A DNA stretch of 64,000 nt from Arthrobacter russicus (lineage in GTDB: Bacteria; Actinomycetota; Actinomycetes; Actinomycetales; Micrococcaceae), in assembly GCF_031454135.1 (NCBI RefSeq), contig NZ_JAVDQF010000001.1:2294001-2358000 (forward strand). Reading direction: 5' to 3'. The notes under the pieces are model-generated. The model did no database searches and was not told the origin of the DNA. It saw only the letters and a program-made list of their open reading frames with translations. The number at the start of each line of letters is the position of its first letter. Position 1 is the first letter of the stretch. Position numbers and translations under genes: made by a program. Positions 42,749 through 51,409 of this stretch are shown piece by piece.

Positions 42749-43026
42749 AGGTTCCCTAGTGTTTCACGTACCGGGGGCAACTATCAAAGCGTTTGGCCGG
42801 TGCCGGGCCGCGGCTGTATCCCACCCAGCCGGCGAACTCCTTGGGACCGAATGGTTTATCCCAACGAGTTGGTTGACCCGATGGGACAAACTCGCCCCGA
42901 CAAAACGCGGATCAAGGCTGCGTTGGGAATTTTTGCCCGATCGGGCGTGGTTCACTGCTAAAGACGGAGCCCGTTGTGCGGCTGCGCCCGGGATGTCTGA
43001 ATCCGCAAACGGCAGAATGAGGAACC

Positions 43027-43986
43027 ATGAAAGCCATCACGATCACCGAGCCCGGCGGCCCCGAAGCGTTGGAGCTGTCCGAGGTGCCGGAACCGGTGCC
43101 CGCGGAAGGCGAAGTCCTCGTCGACGTCGCTGCTGCTGGGCTCAACCGGGCCGATGTGATGCAGCGTCGTGGCTTCTATCCGCCGCCGCCCGGCGCGTCG
43201 GAGTATCTCGGCCTGGAGGTCTCGGGGCGGATCGCCGAGGCGGGGCACGGTTTTCGCAAGGGCCAAGAAGTGGTGGCGCTGCTGGCCGGTGGGGGCTATG
43301 CCGAGCGCGTGGCGGTGCCTGCCGGGCAAGTGATCCCGGTGCCCGAGGGAGTTGACCTGGTTTCGGCCGCCGGCTTGCCCGAAGTGGCGGCCACGGTCTA
43401 TTCGAATGTCTTCATGATCGCCGGCCTCAAAGCGGGTGAGACATTGTTGGTGCATGGCGGGGCCGGTGGCATCGGGGCGATGGCGATCCAGCTGGCCAAG
43501 GCCTTGGGCGCACGGGTCATCGCCACGGCGGGCAGCGCCGCGAAGTGCGAAAAGATCCTCGAGCTCGGCGCCGATGAAGCGGTCAACTACCGGGAACAGG
43601 ATTTTGTCGGCGCAGCCCAACGGTTCGGCGGCGCAGACGTGATCCTCGACGTCATGGGCGGATCCTATCTGGCGCGGAACCTCGAAGCGCTGGCTCTGGG
43701 CGGGCGTCTGGTCGTGATCGGTTTGCAGGGCGGCAGCTCCGCGGAATTGGATCTGGCGGCGCTGATGGGCAAGCGTGCCTCGGTGATCGGGACCACGCTG
43801 CGTTCCCGGCCGGTCGACGAGAAGGCCGCGGTAATGGAGCAGGTGCGCCGGGTGGTTTGGCCGCTGATTGCACAAGGCACGATCAAGCCGAGCATCGGTG
43901 CGACGTTCCCGCTCGACCAGGCCCGCCAGGCGCATGACTATTTCGACTCCGGGGAGCACCAGGGCAAGGTCCTGCTGACTATCTGA
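43027..43986 (+). CDS. NAD(P)H-quinone oxidoreductase (zinc-free MDR family)
   Basis: 319 residues. The catalytic GroES-like domain (AAGLNRADVMQRRGFYPPPPG) lacks the zinc-binding cysteines, typical of the quinone oxidoreductase/PIG3 branch. The cofactor domain has HGGAGGIGAMAIQLAKALGA. It reduces quinones or enones with NADPH in the cytosol. AGGAA ribosome site. Monocistronic as far as can be seen. Confidence 0.88.
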   Translation: MKAITITEPGGPEALELSEVPEPVPAEGEVLVDVAAAGLNRADVMQRRGFYPPPPGASEYLGLEVSGRIAEAGHGFRKGQEVVALLAGGGYAERVAVPAGQVIPVPEGVDLVSAAGLPEVAATVYSNVFMIAGLKAGETLLVHGGAGGIGAMAIQLAKALGARVIATAGSAAKCEKILELGADEAVNYREQDFVGAAQRFGGADVILDVMGGSYLARNLEALALGGRLVVIGLQGGSSAELDLAALMGKRASVIGTTLRSRPVDEKAAVMEQVRRVVWPLIAQGTIKPSIGATFPLDQARQAHDYFDSGEHQGKVLLTI

Positions 43987-44058
43987 GCCGCGGTGCTTGC
44001 CATTGCAGCGCGGGATGGCTAGATTGGCCATACGCAGTATGCAATCGAAGGAGACCAG

Positions 44059-44655
44059 ATGTCGATCCGACACTCGCTGCTCGCACTGCTCCAAGAACGG
44101 CCCCGTTACGGCTACGAATTGCGGCTCGAGTTCGAGGAGCGCACGGGTGCCACCTGGCCGTTGAACATCGGTCAGGTCTACACCACCCTGGACCGTCTGG
44201 AACGGGATTCGCTGATCGTCAAGGACGGCGACGACGGCGAAGGCCACGTGATCTACAGCATCAGCGACACCGGCCGCGCCGAGGTCCAGGACTGGTTCAG
44301 CCAACCTGTGGAGCGCAGCAATCCACCGCGCAATGAACTCGCGATCAAGTTGGCCCTAGCGGTGACTCTTCCCGGGGTCGACGTAGCCGGGATCATCCAA
44401 GGGCAACGGACGGCGTCCATGCGGGCGCTCCAGGATTACACCAAAGCGCGCCGGGATTCGGCCGCGGATGCCGCCGAGACGGATGTCGCCTGGCTGCTGG
44501 TCCTGGACTCGTTGATCTTTTCCACTGAAGCCGAGGTCCGCTGGTTGGACCATTGCGAATCCCGAGTCGTGCGCAGCGCGTCGGCCCGGAAATCGGCTCC
44601 GGAACGGCGGAAAGCCGCCATGCCGGAGGAGCTGCAACGAGAGGCGATCCGTTGA
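44059..44655 (+). CDS. PadR-family transcriptional regulator
   Basis: 198 residues: N-terminal winged helix with RYGYELRLEFEE and GQVYTTLDRLERDSLI and a wing DGDDGEGHVIYSISDTG, then a Vir-type helical C-terminal dimerisation region. AAGGAGA ribosome site. Its stop overlaps the ABC ATPase start, so it sits in one operon with the exporter it probably represses. Confidence 0.9.
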   Translation: MSIRHSLLALLQERPRYGYELRLEFEERTGATWPLNIGQVYTTLDRLERDSLIVKDGDDGEGHVIYSISDTGRAEVQDWFSQPVERSNPPRNELAIKLALAVTLPGVDVAGIIQGQRTASMRALQDYTKARRDSAADAAETDVAWLLVLDSLIFSTEAEVRWLDHCESRVVRSASARKSAPERRKAAMPEELQREAIR

Positions 44656-45383
44656 GCAACCAAGTCCTGCAGTTGACCGGAGTCAGCAAGACCTTCGGCA
44701 GCGGAGCAACCGCGATCGCCGCCCTGCGGAACCTCAGTCTGACCGTGCACGCCACCGAATTCGTCGCGGTGATGGGCCCTTCCGGCTCCGGAAAATCGTC
44801 GCTGCTCACCGTGGCCGGAGGCCTGGACCAACCCACATCCGGTGAGGTTTTCGTGGAGAACACTCCGTTGAACGGATTGGGCCTGAACGAATTGGCCCGG
44901 CTGCGCCGGCGCGCCGTGGGCTATGTCTTCCAGGACTTCAACCTGGTGCCCACCTTGACCGGATTGGAAAACGTGGCTTTGCCCCGGGAACTCGATGGCG
45001 TGGCCTCGGCCAAGGCGCAGGATGAGGCGATGGACGCCCTGCGCCAGGTCGGCATCCCGGAAGTCGCGCACCGCTTCATGGATGAGATGTCCGGTGGCCA
45101 GCAGCAACGGGTTGCCATTGCTCGGGCGATTGTGGGCGAGCGCCGGCTGATCCTCGCCGATGAACCGACTGGAGCCTTGGATTCGGCCACCGGGGACGGC
45201 ATCCTCGAAGTCTTGCGTGCCCGGGCCGATTCCGGAGCCGCGGTGGTTCTGGTGACCCATGAAGCCAGGCATGCGGCCTGGGCGGACCGAGTAGTCTTTC
45301 TGCGTGATGGCAGGGTCGTGGACGAATCGGTGTCGCAGAACGACCCGTCGATGCTGCTCGCCGCTGCCTTTCACGGTGACTGA
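44652..45383 (+). CDS. ABC exporter ATPase (MacB/LolD type)
   Basis: 243 residues: Walker A GPSGSGKSS (residues 42-50), Q-loop VFQDFNLVPTLT, signature MSGGQQQRVAIARAI, Walker B LILADEPTGALD, H-loop VTHEARHA. TTG start inside the padR stop (TTGA). Works with the large FtsX-type permease encoded next, in drug, peptide or lipid export. Confidence 0.9.
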   Translation: MSNQVLQLTGVSKTFGSGATAIAALRNLSLTVHATEFVAVMGPSGSGKSSLLTVAGGLDQPTSGEVFVENTPLNGLGLNELARLRRRAVGYVFQDFNLVPTLTGLENVALPRELDGVASAKAQDEAMDALRQVGIPEVAHRFMDEMSGGQQQRVAIARAIVGERRLILADEPTGALDSATGDGILEVLRARADSGAAVVLVTHEARHAAWADRVVFLRDGRVVDESVSQNDPSMLLAAAFHGD

Positions 45384-45409
45384 GCCGAGCTGCGCGGAGG
45401 GTGGCCGCG

Positions 45410-48241
45410 GTGCCTGCTGATTCCGCGCCGCTCGAGTTGTCGCCGTTGCCCGGTGGGCGTTGGCGGCGCTATCGGCTGGCACTGAAAATGGCTTGGCGGG
45501 ACATCCGCAAACACCGCGGGCGATCGATCCTGATCATGCTGCTGATCATGCTGCCGGTATTCGGACTGAGCGCCGCCGCGACCTTCGGCGAATCAGCCGT
45601 GCCCACCCAAGCCGAGGCGGTCTCGATGCTGCTCGGTAAGGCGCAGGCCAAATTCACGAAAACCTCGATGAAGCCCCCGTACCAGCAACAGAGCCCGTTG
45701 GACGACCGAGAGTTCAGCATGCCGAGTTCCATCCGAAATAATGCCAACCCGGTAGACGTACGCGGCGCGATCCCCTCCGGTTACCGCGCGGTCAGCTGGC
45801 GCGAAAGGTTCCTGGATGTCGCCGGACTCGCGCCGGACAAGCAAACCAGGGTGATCGAGTCCGAGGTGCTCGACCCGGTGTTCGAGGGGAAATACACGCT
45901 CGGCTCAGGACGACCGCCCGAAGCGCCGGCGGAGGTCTTGGCTTCGCCCGGGCTGCTGCAGGCGGCCAAGGTGCAATTGGGCGGGGTGATTTCCACTGAA
46001 ATCGGGCAGTTCATCGTGGTGGGAACGATACTGGACAGCAATGTCGAGACCCGGGAGTTCGCCCTGTACCTGCGTCCGGGTGAATTACCGCCGTTGTTGC
46101 CCGGGGTGTCCGCAGCGGACGAAGCCGCCTACTTCGTGGACGGCGACCAGCCGGTCACCTGGGCGCAGATCAAAGAACTCAACCGCAGCGGTGTCGTGGT
46201 GCTCTCCAGAGCGGTTCTGGAAAACCCGCCGGACGGCGAGCGCTGGAGCTACTTCGGCGGCTCGAACCAGGAGGGCGCCTATTATCTCGGTGGCCTGATC
46301 GGCACGCTGGCCCTGCTCGAAGTCGGTTTACTGGCGGGTGCCGCGTTTGCCGTGGGCGCGAAGGGGCGCCAGCGCGAGTTGGCGCTCCTGGCCGCCACCG
46401 GCGCCGAAATCCAGACGCTCCGCTCCATGGTCACCGCGGGCGCGGTGTGGTTGGGCCTGGCCGCCGGGGTCCTCGGCGCCGGCGGCGGGATGGCGGCGGC
46501 GCTCCTGGCGGTCGGTTATTTCCGCAGCATCGGCCGCGGAAGTTTTGCCGGCTTGCATCCCAATTACTGGGTCGCCGGAACGGTGATCGTGGTCGCGGTC
46601 CTGGCCGCCTATGCGGCGGCATTGCTGCCTGCCCGGGCGGTGGCCCGGCAAGCGACGATGGCCGCGCTGCGCGGTGGCCGGAGCGTCACCGAGCCCCGGC
46701 GCTGGCCGGCCCGGGCCGGCCTGGCGCTTCTGGGCTGCGGCGCCGTCGCCATGCTCACCGGAGTTCCGGTCGGGCTGGCCGAGCGGTCGGGAAGCCCAGG
46801 CGAGCCGCCGGTGTACCCGATCCTGCTGATCGGCGGCGCGGTGTTCGCGGTACTGGGCGTGGTGCTCCTTCTGGGCCGGCTGGTTGCCGGAGCCACCCGG
46901 AGCGCCGGACGGCTCCCCTTGGTCTGGCGCCTGGCGGCCCGTGATTCGGCCCGGAACCGCGGACGCACGGTTCCGGCGATTGCTGCGGTGCTGGCGGCTG
47001 CCACGCTCGCCGCTGCCGCCGTCGTCGTGGTGGCCAGCGTCATGCAGAGCGGCAAGGAGAGCTATTCCTGGTCCGCGAACTTCAACCAGGCAGCACTGAA
47101 CCTGGCGAATACCGTCTACTCCGGCTCGGGCGACCAGGGTTCCGCCCGGATTGACAGCTTGGCACCGGAAGACCTGGCGCGGGAGATCGCCCGGGGCACT
47201 CCGGTCCCATTCCGGTCCTGGACGCTGCGTGGTGAACAGAACGCCTTGTGCTGGCTCGGCAATCCGGACCAAGAGCCGAAGGGAATGGATTCTGCAGGCT
47301 GCCTCAAGCACACCTTGGTGGTTCCGCAAAGCAGCAGGTGCCCACTGGACCAATATTCGCGTCCGACGGACCGGCTCGATCCGCGGTGCCGAACCGGCTG
47401 GCGCAGCTCATATCCCAGCATCCTGATCGGCGGTCCCGCGGAGCTCGAAGCCTTGTTGGGGCACCAGCCCAGCCCGGATGCGTTGCAGACGCTGGCGGGC
47501 GGCGGCGTGGTGGTTTCCGACGAATTGCTTCAGGCCAGCGGTCAGGCGGAAATCGGGGTCGGTGATGTCCGGCAGCAGCCGGCCATGGGGTACGGCGGTT
47601 TGCAACGCGATCAGTTCCGCATCAACAGCAGCGTCCGCTTGCCGGCTGTGGTCGGAGCGCCCGATCACGCACTGATGTACAGCGCTTTCATCTCCGAGCA
47701 GACGGCTGCCCGGCTGGGTTTGAAGGTCGCGGACAACACGCTCCTGGTGCAATTCGAACGTTCACTCAGCCAGGCGGAGACCGCCGCAGTGCAAGCCCAG
47801 ATCACCCGGGCCGGGCCGCCCGTGCCCTACTTCGCCGTGGAGACCGGCTTCAAAGATGATTCCGCCCTGCAGCTGTGGCTGGTCCTCGCGCTGGCCGCAC
47901 TGATCATCCTGAGTGCCGCCGGCATCACTGCCGGACTGGCGCTCGCGGACGGCCGCGCCGACCAGGCCACGCTGGCCGGGATCGGGGCCTCGCCGCGGAT
48001 CCGGAAATCCTTGGCCGCGGTGCAGATCGCCATGACCGCCTTGATCGGCAGCGTCTTGGGAATCCTGCTCGGGGTGCTGCCCGCCGTCCTGATGATCCTG
48101 ATGGTCGACCGGTTGACCATTGTGGTGCCGTGGCTGCATTTGCTGGCGCTGGCGGTGCTGGTGCCGATTCTGGGCGCCGGAATCGCCTGGCTGATCACCC
48201 GGAGCGCACTCCCCGGGGAACGCCGGCAAACCCTGGTATGA
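45410..48241 (+). CDS. ABC exporter permease, FtsX family (duplicated domain)
   Basis: About 943 residues. One N-terminal membrane helix (ILIMLLIMLPVFGLSAAATF), an extracellular domain of about 220 residues, three helices of a first FtsX domain (LIGTLALLEVGLLAGAAF, GAVWLGLAAGVLGAGGG, VAGTVIVVAVLAAYAAALLP), two to three middle helices, a second extracellular domain, and a final FtsX domain (LVLALAALIILSAAGITAGL to LHLLALAVLVPILGAGIAWL). Start set at GTG 45410, 9 bases after GGAGG; a GTG at 45401 is too close to it. Operon with padR and the ATPase. Confidence 0.88.
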   Translation: MPADSAPLELSPLPGGRWRRYRLALKMAWRDIRKHRGRSILIMLLIMLPVFGLSAAATFGESAVPTQAEAVSMLLGKAQAKFTKTSMKPPYQQQSPLDDREFSMPSSIRNNANPVDVRGAIPSGYRAVSWRERFLDVAGLAPDKQTRVIESEVLDPVFEGKYTLGSGRPPEAPAEVLASPGLLQAAKVQLGGVISTEIGQFIVVGTILDSNVETREFALYLRPGELPPLLPGVSAADEAAYFVDGDQPVTWAQIKELNRSGVVVLSRAVLENPPDGERWSYFGGSNQEGAYYLGGLIGTLALLEVGLLAGAAFAVGAKGRQRELALLAATGAEIQTLRSMVTAGAVWLGLAAGVLGAGGGMAAALLAVGYFRSIGRGSFAGLHPNYWVAGTVIVVAVLAAYAAALLPARAVARQATMAALRGGRSVTEPRRWPARAGLALLGCGAVAMLTGVPVGLAERSGSPGEPPVYPILLIGGAVFAVLGVVLLLGRLVAGATRSAGRLPLVWRLAARDSARNRGRTVPAIAAVLAAATLAAAAVVVVASVMQSGKESYSWSANFNQAALNLANTVYSGSGDQGSARIDSLAPEDLAREIARGTPVPFRSWTLRGEQNALCWLGNPDQEPKGMDSAGCLKHTLVVPQSSRCPLDQYSRPTDRLDPRCRTGWRSSYPSILIGGPAELEALLGHQPSPDALQTLAGGGVVVSDELLQASGQAEIGVGDVRQQPAMGYGGLQRDQFRINSSVRLPAVVGAPDHALMYSAFISEQTAARLGLKVADNTLLVQFERSLSQAETAAVQAQITRAGPPVPYFAVETGFKDDSALQLWLVLALAALIILSAAGITAGLALADGRADQATLAGIGASPRIRKSLAAVQIAMTALIGSVLGILLGVLPAVLMILMVDRLTIVVPWLHLLALAVLVPILGAGIAWLITRSALPGERRQTLV

Positions 48242-48286
48242 GCTAGCTCGCCCTTGCCGAACCCGGGCCGCCCATTGCCGCCAAGC

Positions 48287-48362
48287 CCAGGCCCGTCCAA
48301 TCATGGGTTTCAGTGGGCAGGGACGTCTGAGCCCACTGAAACATCGAATTGGACGGGCCTGG
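48287..48362. repeat. 76-base nested palindrome, copy 1
   Basis: Outer 15-bp arms (48287-48301, 48348-48362; CCAGGCCCGTCCAAT) and inner 12-bp arms (48307-48318, 48331-48342; GTTTCAGTGGGC) separated by a symmetric 5-by-5 internal loop, 12-base top loop. A copy with two differences lies at 49300-49375. Confidence 0.8.
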
Positions 48363-48371
48363 TGAGGGTGT

Positions 48372-49178
48372 TTAGCTCATCTGGATTGCGGCTAGCGCCT
48401 TGTGGATCAGCGCTACGAACTCGTGGGGTCGATGTACGACCTGCGCATAGCCGACTCGGAGTACTGGGAAACTTTCCACGGTGTATCCATTCAACCTTCG
48501 CATATCCTCGTTGAACGCGGATTCCGGGAGGTGGAATTCTTTGCCCATCAACTCAAGGGCGAGGCAGCCGTCGACGCATTGGTCCATTCGTCCCACGCCT
48601 TTGAGATAAACCTGCGAAGACACGGCAAATCCGGCATTTTCCAGATGGAATCTGGAGGCAACCTCCAAAGCCGACTCGGCATGCGGATCGACCCGATTGA
48701 GGATTCCCCGGATTCGACTATCCCGTTTGCGGTGAAACCGCCGTCGAAGACGGGTGATGGAGGTCCTTTTCTGCCGAACGGCTGAGGTGAGTACCACTAG
48801 AGCGTCCAATTCATCGGCACAGCGGAGGACCTGCGAGACAACATCCTCATCGCTGAGTGGAAGCACAGCTCGATGTTTCACGACGCCGGGAATGTGCCGA
48901 CCGTGATTCGCCGCGACATGGGGGAGTGAAGGTCGGCGGAGAACCCAGAATCCGCGCTCCTCGGCGGCGGTAAGACATGCAGAGTCGGCGCCGGCCCGTC
49001 GTGCAACAACCCTGTGGGCATTGGTTGTTGGCAGGCAATAGAGTCCACGGGAAACCCTTGTGAGAAGCCGCCTTTCGAGCGCCTTTTTCAGCTGTGTCTG
49101 GGAGACCCCGGCCAATGCCAGTGTTTTCCACCTGGCCGTCCCGTTCTGTGCCTTGACGACGTCGACAGGATTCACCAT
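48372..49178 (-). CDS. AbiEi-type HTH protein with DUF559-like nuclease domain
   Basis: 268 residues. The N-terminus (WKTLALAGVSQTQLKKALER then RGLYCLP) matches the winged helix of AbiEi-family antitoxin-like proteins. The C-terminal part ESALEVASRFHLENAGF...GVGRMDQCVDGCLALEL follows the DUF559/Vsr-like endonuclease pattern (Asp in RMD, Glu in LEL), but the usual EVDGREFH reads ELMGKEFH. No AbiEii toxin gene is adjacent, so this is not a complete toxin-antitoxin pair. It sits exactly between the two 76-base palindromes. Confidence 0.7.
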   Translation of the reverse strand: MVNPVDVVKAQNGTARWKTLALAGVSQTQLKKALERRLLTRVSRGLYCLPTTNAHRVVARRAGADSACLTAAEERGFWVLRRPSLPHVAANHGRHIPGVVKHRAVLPLSDEDVVSQVLRCADELDALVVLTSAVRQKRTSITRLRRRFHRKRDSRIRGILNRVDPHAESALEVASRFHLENAGFAVSSQVYLKGVGRMDQCVDGCLALELMGKEFHLPESAFNEDMRRLNGYTVESFPVLRVGYAQVVHRPHEFVALIHKALAAIQMS

Positions 49179-49299
49179 CGCCTCAGTTTGGCGCAGCGAG
49201 CTGCGTTCGTCCGATGAAACGAGGAAATGATCGGTTCGTTGTGAGGAGATGTTCCGCCGACCGATGCTGTGGAGGGAAACAACATACCCCCGTACGAAC

Positions 49300-49375
49300 C
49301 CAGGCCCGTCTAATCAAGGGTTTCAGTGGGCAGGGACGTCTGAGCCCACTGAAACATCGAATTGGACGGGCCTGG
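49300..49375. repeat. 76-base nested palindrome, copy 2
   Basis: Same orientation and 74 of 76 bases identical to the copy at 48287; one difference weakens an outer-arm pair, the other lies in the internal loop. It lies 122 bases upstream of the DUF559-like gene and 42 bases past the purB stop. Confidence 0.8.
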
Positions 49376-49417
49376 GGTAGCTATGGCGGGGTTGGCGTAA
49401 CGGAGGGGCACCGCCGG

Positions 49418-50833
49418 CTAGTCCTGCAGGTGATCCACCAACTCGGCGGCGATGCCGGTGTAGCCGCCCGGGGTGAGCGCCTGCAAACGGGCCTCCGCTT
49501 CCGCGGAAAGCCCGAGCCCGGAGATGAACTCCTGCATCCGCCCGGCGTCGACCCGTTGGCCGCGGGTGAGCTCTTTGAGCCGTTCATACGGGTCGTCCAT
49601 GCCCGGGACGCCGGCGATCGCCTCAGCACGCATCACGGTTTGCACGGCTTCGCCGAGGATTTCCCAGTTGTGGTCCAGGTCGTCCGCGAGCACTGCCTCG
49701 GCGGTGTCGAGCCGGCCCAGCCCGCCGAGTACATTGTTGATCGCGAGCACTGAATGCCCGAAGGCCACGCCGATGTTGCGCTGGCCGGAGGAATCGGTCA
49801 GATCCCGCTGCCAGCGCGACGTGACCAGGGTCGAGGCGAGGGTGTCCAACAGGGCCGAGGAGATCTCCAGATTGGCCTCGGCGTTCTCGAACCGGATGGG
49901 ATTCACCTTGTGCGGCATGGTGGAGGAACCAGTGGCTCCGGCCACCGGAATCTGCGCGAAGTAGCCGATCGAAATATAGCTCCAGACATCGGTGCACAGA
50001 TTGTGCAGGATCCGGTTGAACCGGGCGATGTCCGCGTAGAGCTCGGCCTGCCAGTCGTGCGATTCGATCTGCGTGGTGAGCGGGTTCCAGTCCAGCCCCA
50101 AGCCCTCGACGAAGCTGCGCGAAATGGCCTGCCAATCAGCGCCGGGCGCCGCCGCGTAGTGTGCCGCATAAGTCCCGGTCGCACCGTTGATTTTGCCCAG
50201 GTATTCGGCCTCCGAGATCCGGCGCAGCTGCCGGTCAAGCCGGTAGGCGAGCACCGCCAGCTCCTTGCCGAGGGTGGTCGGCGTCGCCGGTTGTCCGTGG
50301 GTGCGGGAGAGCATCGGGATGGTGCGGTTGGCCGTGGCCATGGCATGCAGTTTCGCGCTGAGTTCGCGGGCGGCGGGCAACCAGACGTTTTCCACTGCGC
50401 CCTTGATGCCCAGAGCGTAGGAAAGATTGTTGATGTCTTCACTGGTGCAGGCGAAGTGCACCAGTGGTTTGAGCGACTCGATGCCGATCCCGGCCAGCCG
50501 CCGGCCGATGTAGTATTCGACGGCCTTCACGTCGTGCACCGTGGTTTTTTCGATCTCGGCGAGTTCGGCGACCGAGTCGACGTCGAACTCGCCGACGATT
50601 GCGCGCAGCTGGTCTTTTTGCGTCTGGCTCAACTCGGCGGTGCCGGGGAGCACGCCCTGATCGGTCAAGTGGATCAGCCATTCGACCTCCACCGCGATCC
50701 GGTCCCGGTTCAGTGCCGCTTCGGACAGATAATCGACCAAGGGTGCGACGGCGGCACGGTAGCGGCCATCGAGCGGTCCGAGTGCGATCTGGGTTTCGGC
50801 GAGGCGGTAGCGCGGAGAAGAGGCAGCAGGCAT
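49418..50833 (-). CDS. purB: adenylosuccinate lyase
   Basis: 471 residues, fumarase/aspartase superfamily. Clear markers are LGPLDGRYR at the N-terminus, CTSEDINN, SRTHGQPATPTTLGKE and the signature TGSSTMPHKVNPI. Catalyses two steps of purine synthesis (SAICAR to AICAR, adenylosuccinate to AMP). The N-terminal form is of the longer E. coli-like class. GGGGG ribosome site. Confidence 0.95.
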   Translation of the reverse strand: MPAASSPRYRLAETQIALGPLDGRYRAAVAPLVDYLSEAALNRDRIAVEVEWLIHLTDQGVLPGTAELSQTQKDQLRAIVGEFDVDSVAELAEIEKTTVHDVKAVEYYIGRRLAGIGIESLKPLVHFACTSEDINNLSYALGIKGAVENVWLPAARELSAKLHAMATANRTIPMLSRTHGQPATPTTLGKELAVLAYRLDRQLRRISEAEYLGKINGATGTYAAHYAAAPGADWQAISRSFVEGLGLDWNPLTTQIESHDWQAELYADIARFNRILHNLCTDVWSYISIGYFAQIPVAGATGSSTMPHKVNPIRFENAEANLEISSALLDTLASTLVTSRWQRDLTDSSGQRNIGVAFGHSVLAINNVLGGLGRLDTAEAVLADDLDHNWEILGEAVQTVMRAEAIAGVPGMDDPYERLKELTRGQRVDAGRMQEFISGLGLSAEAEARLQALTPGGYTGIAAELVDHLQD

Positions 50834-50904
50834 GCCCCCATTCTAGCGATCCGTCCGGCAGGCCCGGTTCGGCGGGCCTGGCCGGGCCGGAGGTCGGGAC
50901 AGGT

Positions 50905-51333
50905 TCAGCGGGCTGCGGCGCTGTCTTGGCGATTGACACCGGTGACGCCGCTGCCGATCATGGACAGCACGCTGATGATGACCGCAGCCCAGATCGCCGT
51001 CCAGAAAAAGGCGTCGATGGTGAAGTGAACCGGTGTGAAGCTGCTCAGCCAAGCGGTCAACCACAGCATCGCGGCATTGATCACCACGGTGAACAGGCCC
51101 AAGGTGAGCAAGGTCACCGGCAGCGAAATCAGCTTCACCAAGGGTTTGATCAGGGCATTGACAATGCCGAAGATCAGGCCGATGAAGAGGAAAGCCAAGA
51201 CTGAGGCGAAGGTGTCATTGCCCTGCGCCACGTTCATGGTGCCTTCGGTGCTGATCCGGACTCCGGGCAGGACCCAACTGGTGACCCAGAGCGCAACGGT
51301 GCTGATCACTACTCGGACGAGGAATCTTCCCAT
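50905..51333 (-). CDS. small membrane protein, phage holin family 4 type
   Basis: 142 residues with four membrane helices (LVRVVISTVALWVTSWVL, VLAFLFIGLIFGIVNALI, LLTLGLFTVVINAAMLWLTA, FFWTAIWAAVIISVLSMIG) and the family motif NALIKPLVKLISLPVTLLTLG. The holin label (PF04020) is by family only; this is a common chromosomal membrane protein and there is no phage context here. ATG at 51333 chosen over one six codons earlier. Confidence 0.85.
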   Translation of the reverse strand: MGRFLVRVVISTVALWVTSWVLPGVRISTEGTMNVAQGNDTFASVLAFLFIGLIFGIVNALIKPLVKLISLPVTLLTLGLFTVVINAAMLWLTAWLSSFTPVHFTIDAFFWTAIWAAVIISVLSMIGSGVTGVNRQDSAAAR

Positions 51334-51409
51334 CCGACTATGCTGGCACATTCGGCCCCGATTGGGCAGTGCCGGGACGGTTTCCGGGTCGCCGGAGAGC
51401 AGTTAGAGT

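Noticed and set aside
48372-49178. Complete AbiE toxin-antitoxin system
   Set aside because: No nucleotidyltransferase toxin gene adjoins the AbiEi-like gene.
50905-51333. Prophage, because of a holin-family gene
   Set aside because: No other phage gene nearby; this family is a normal chromosomal membrane protein.
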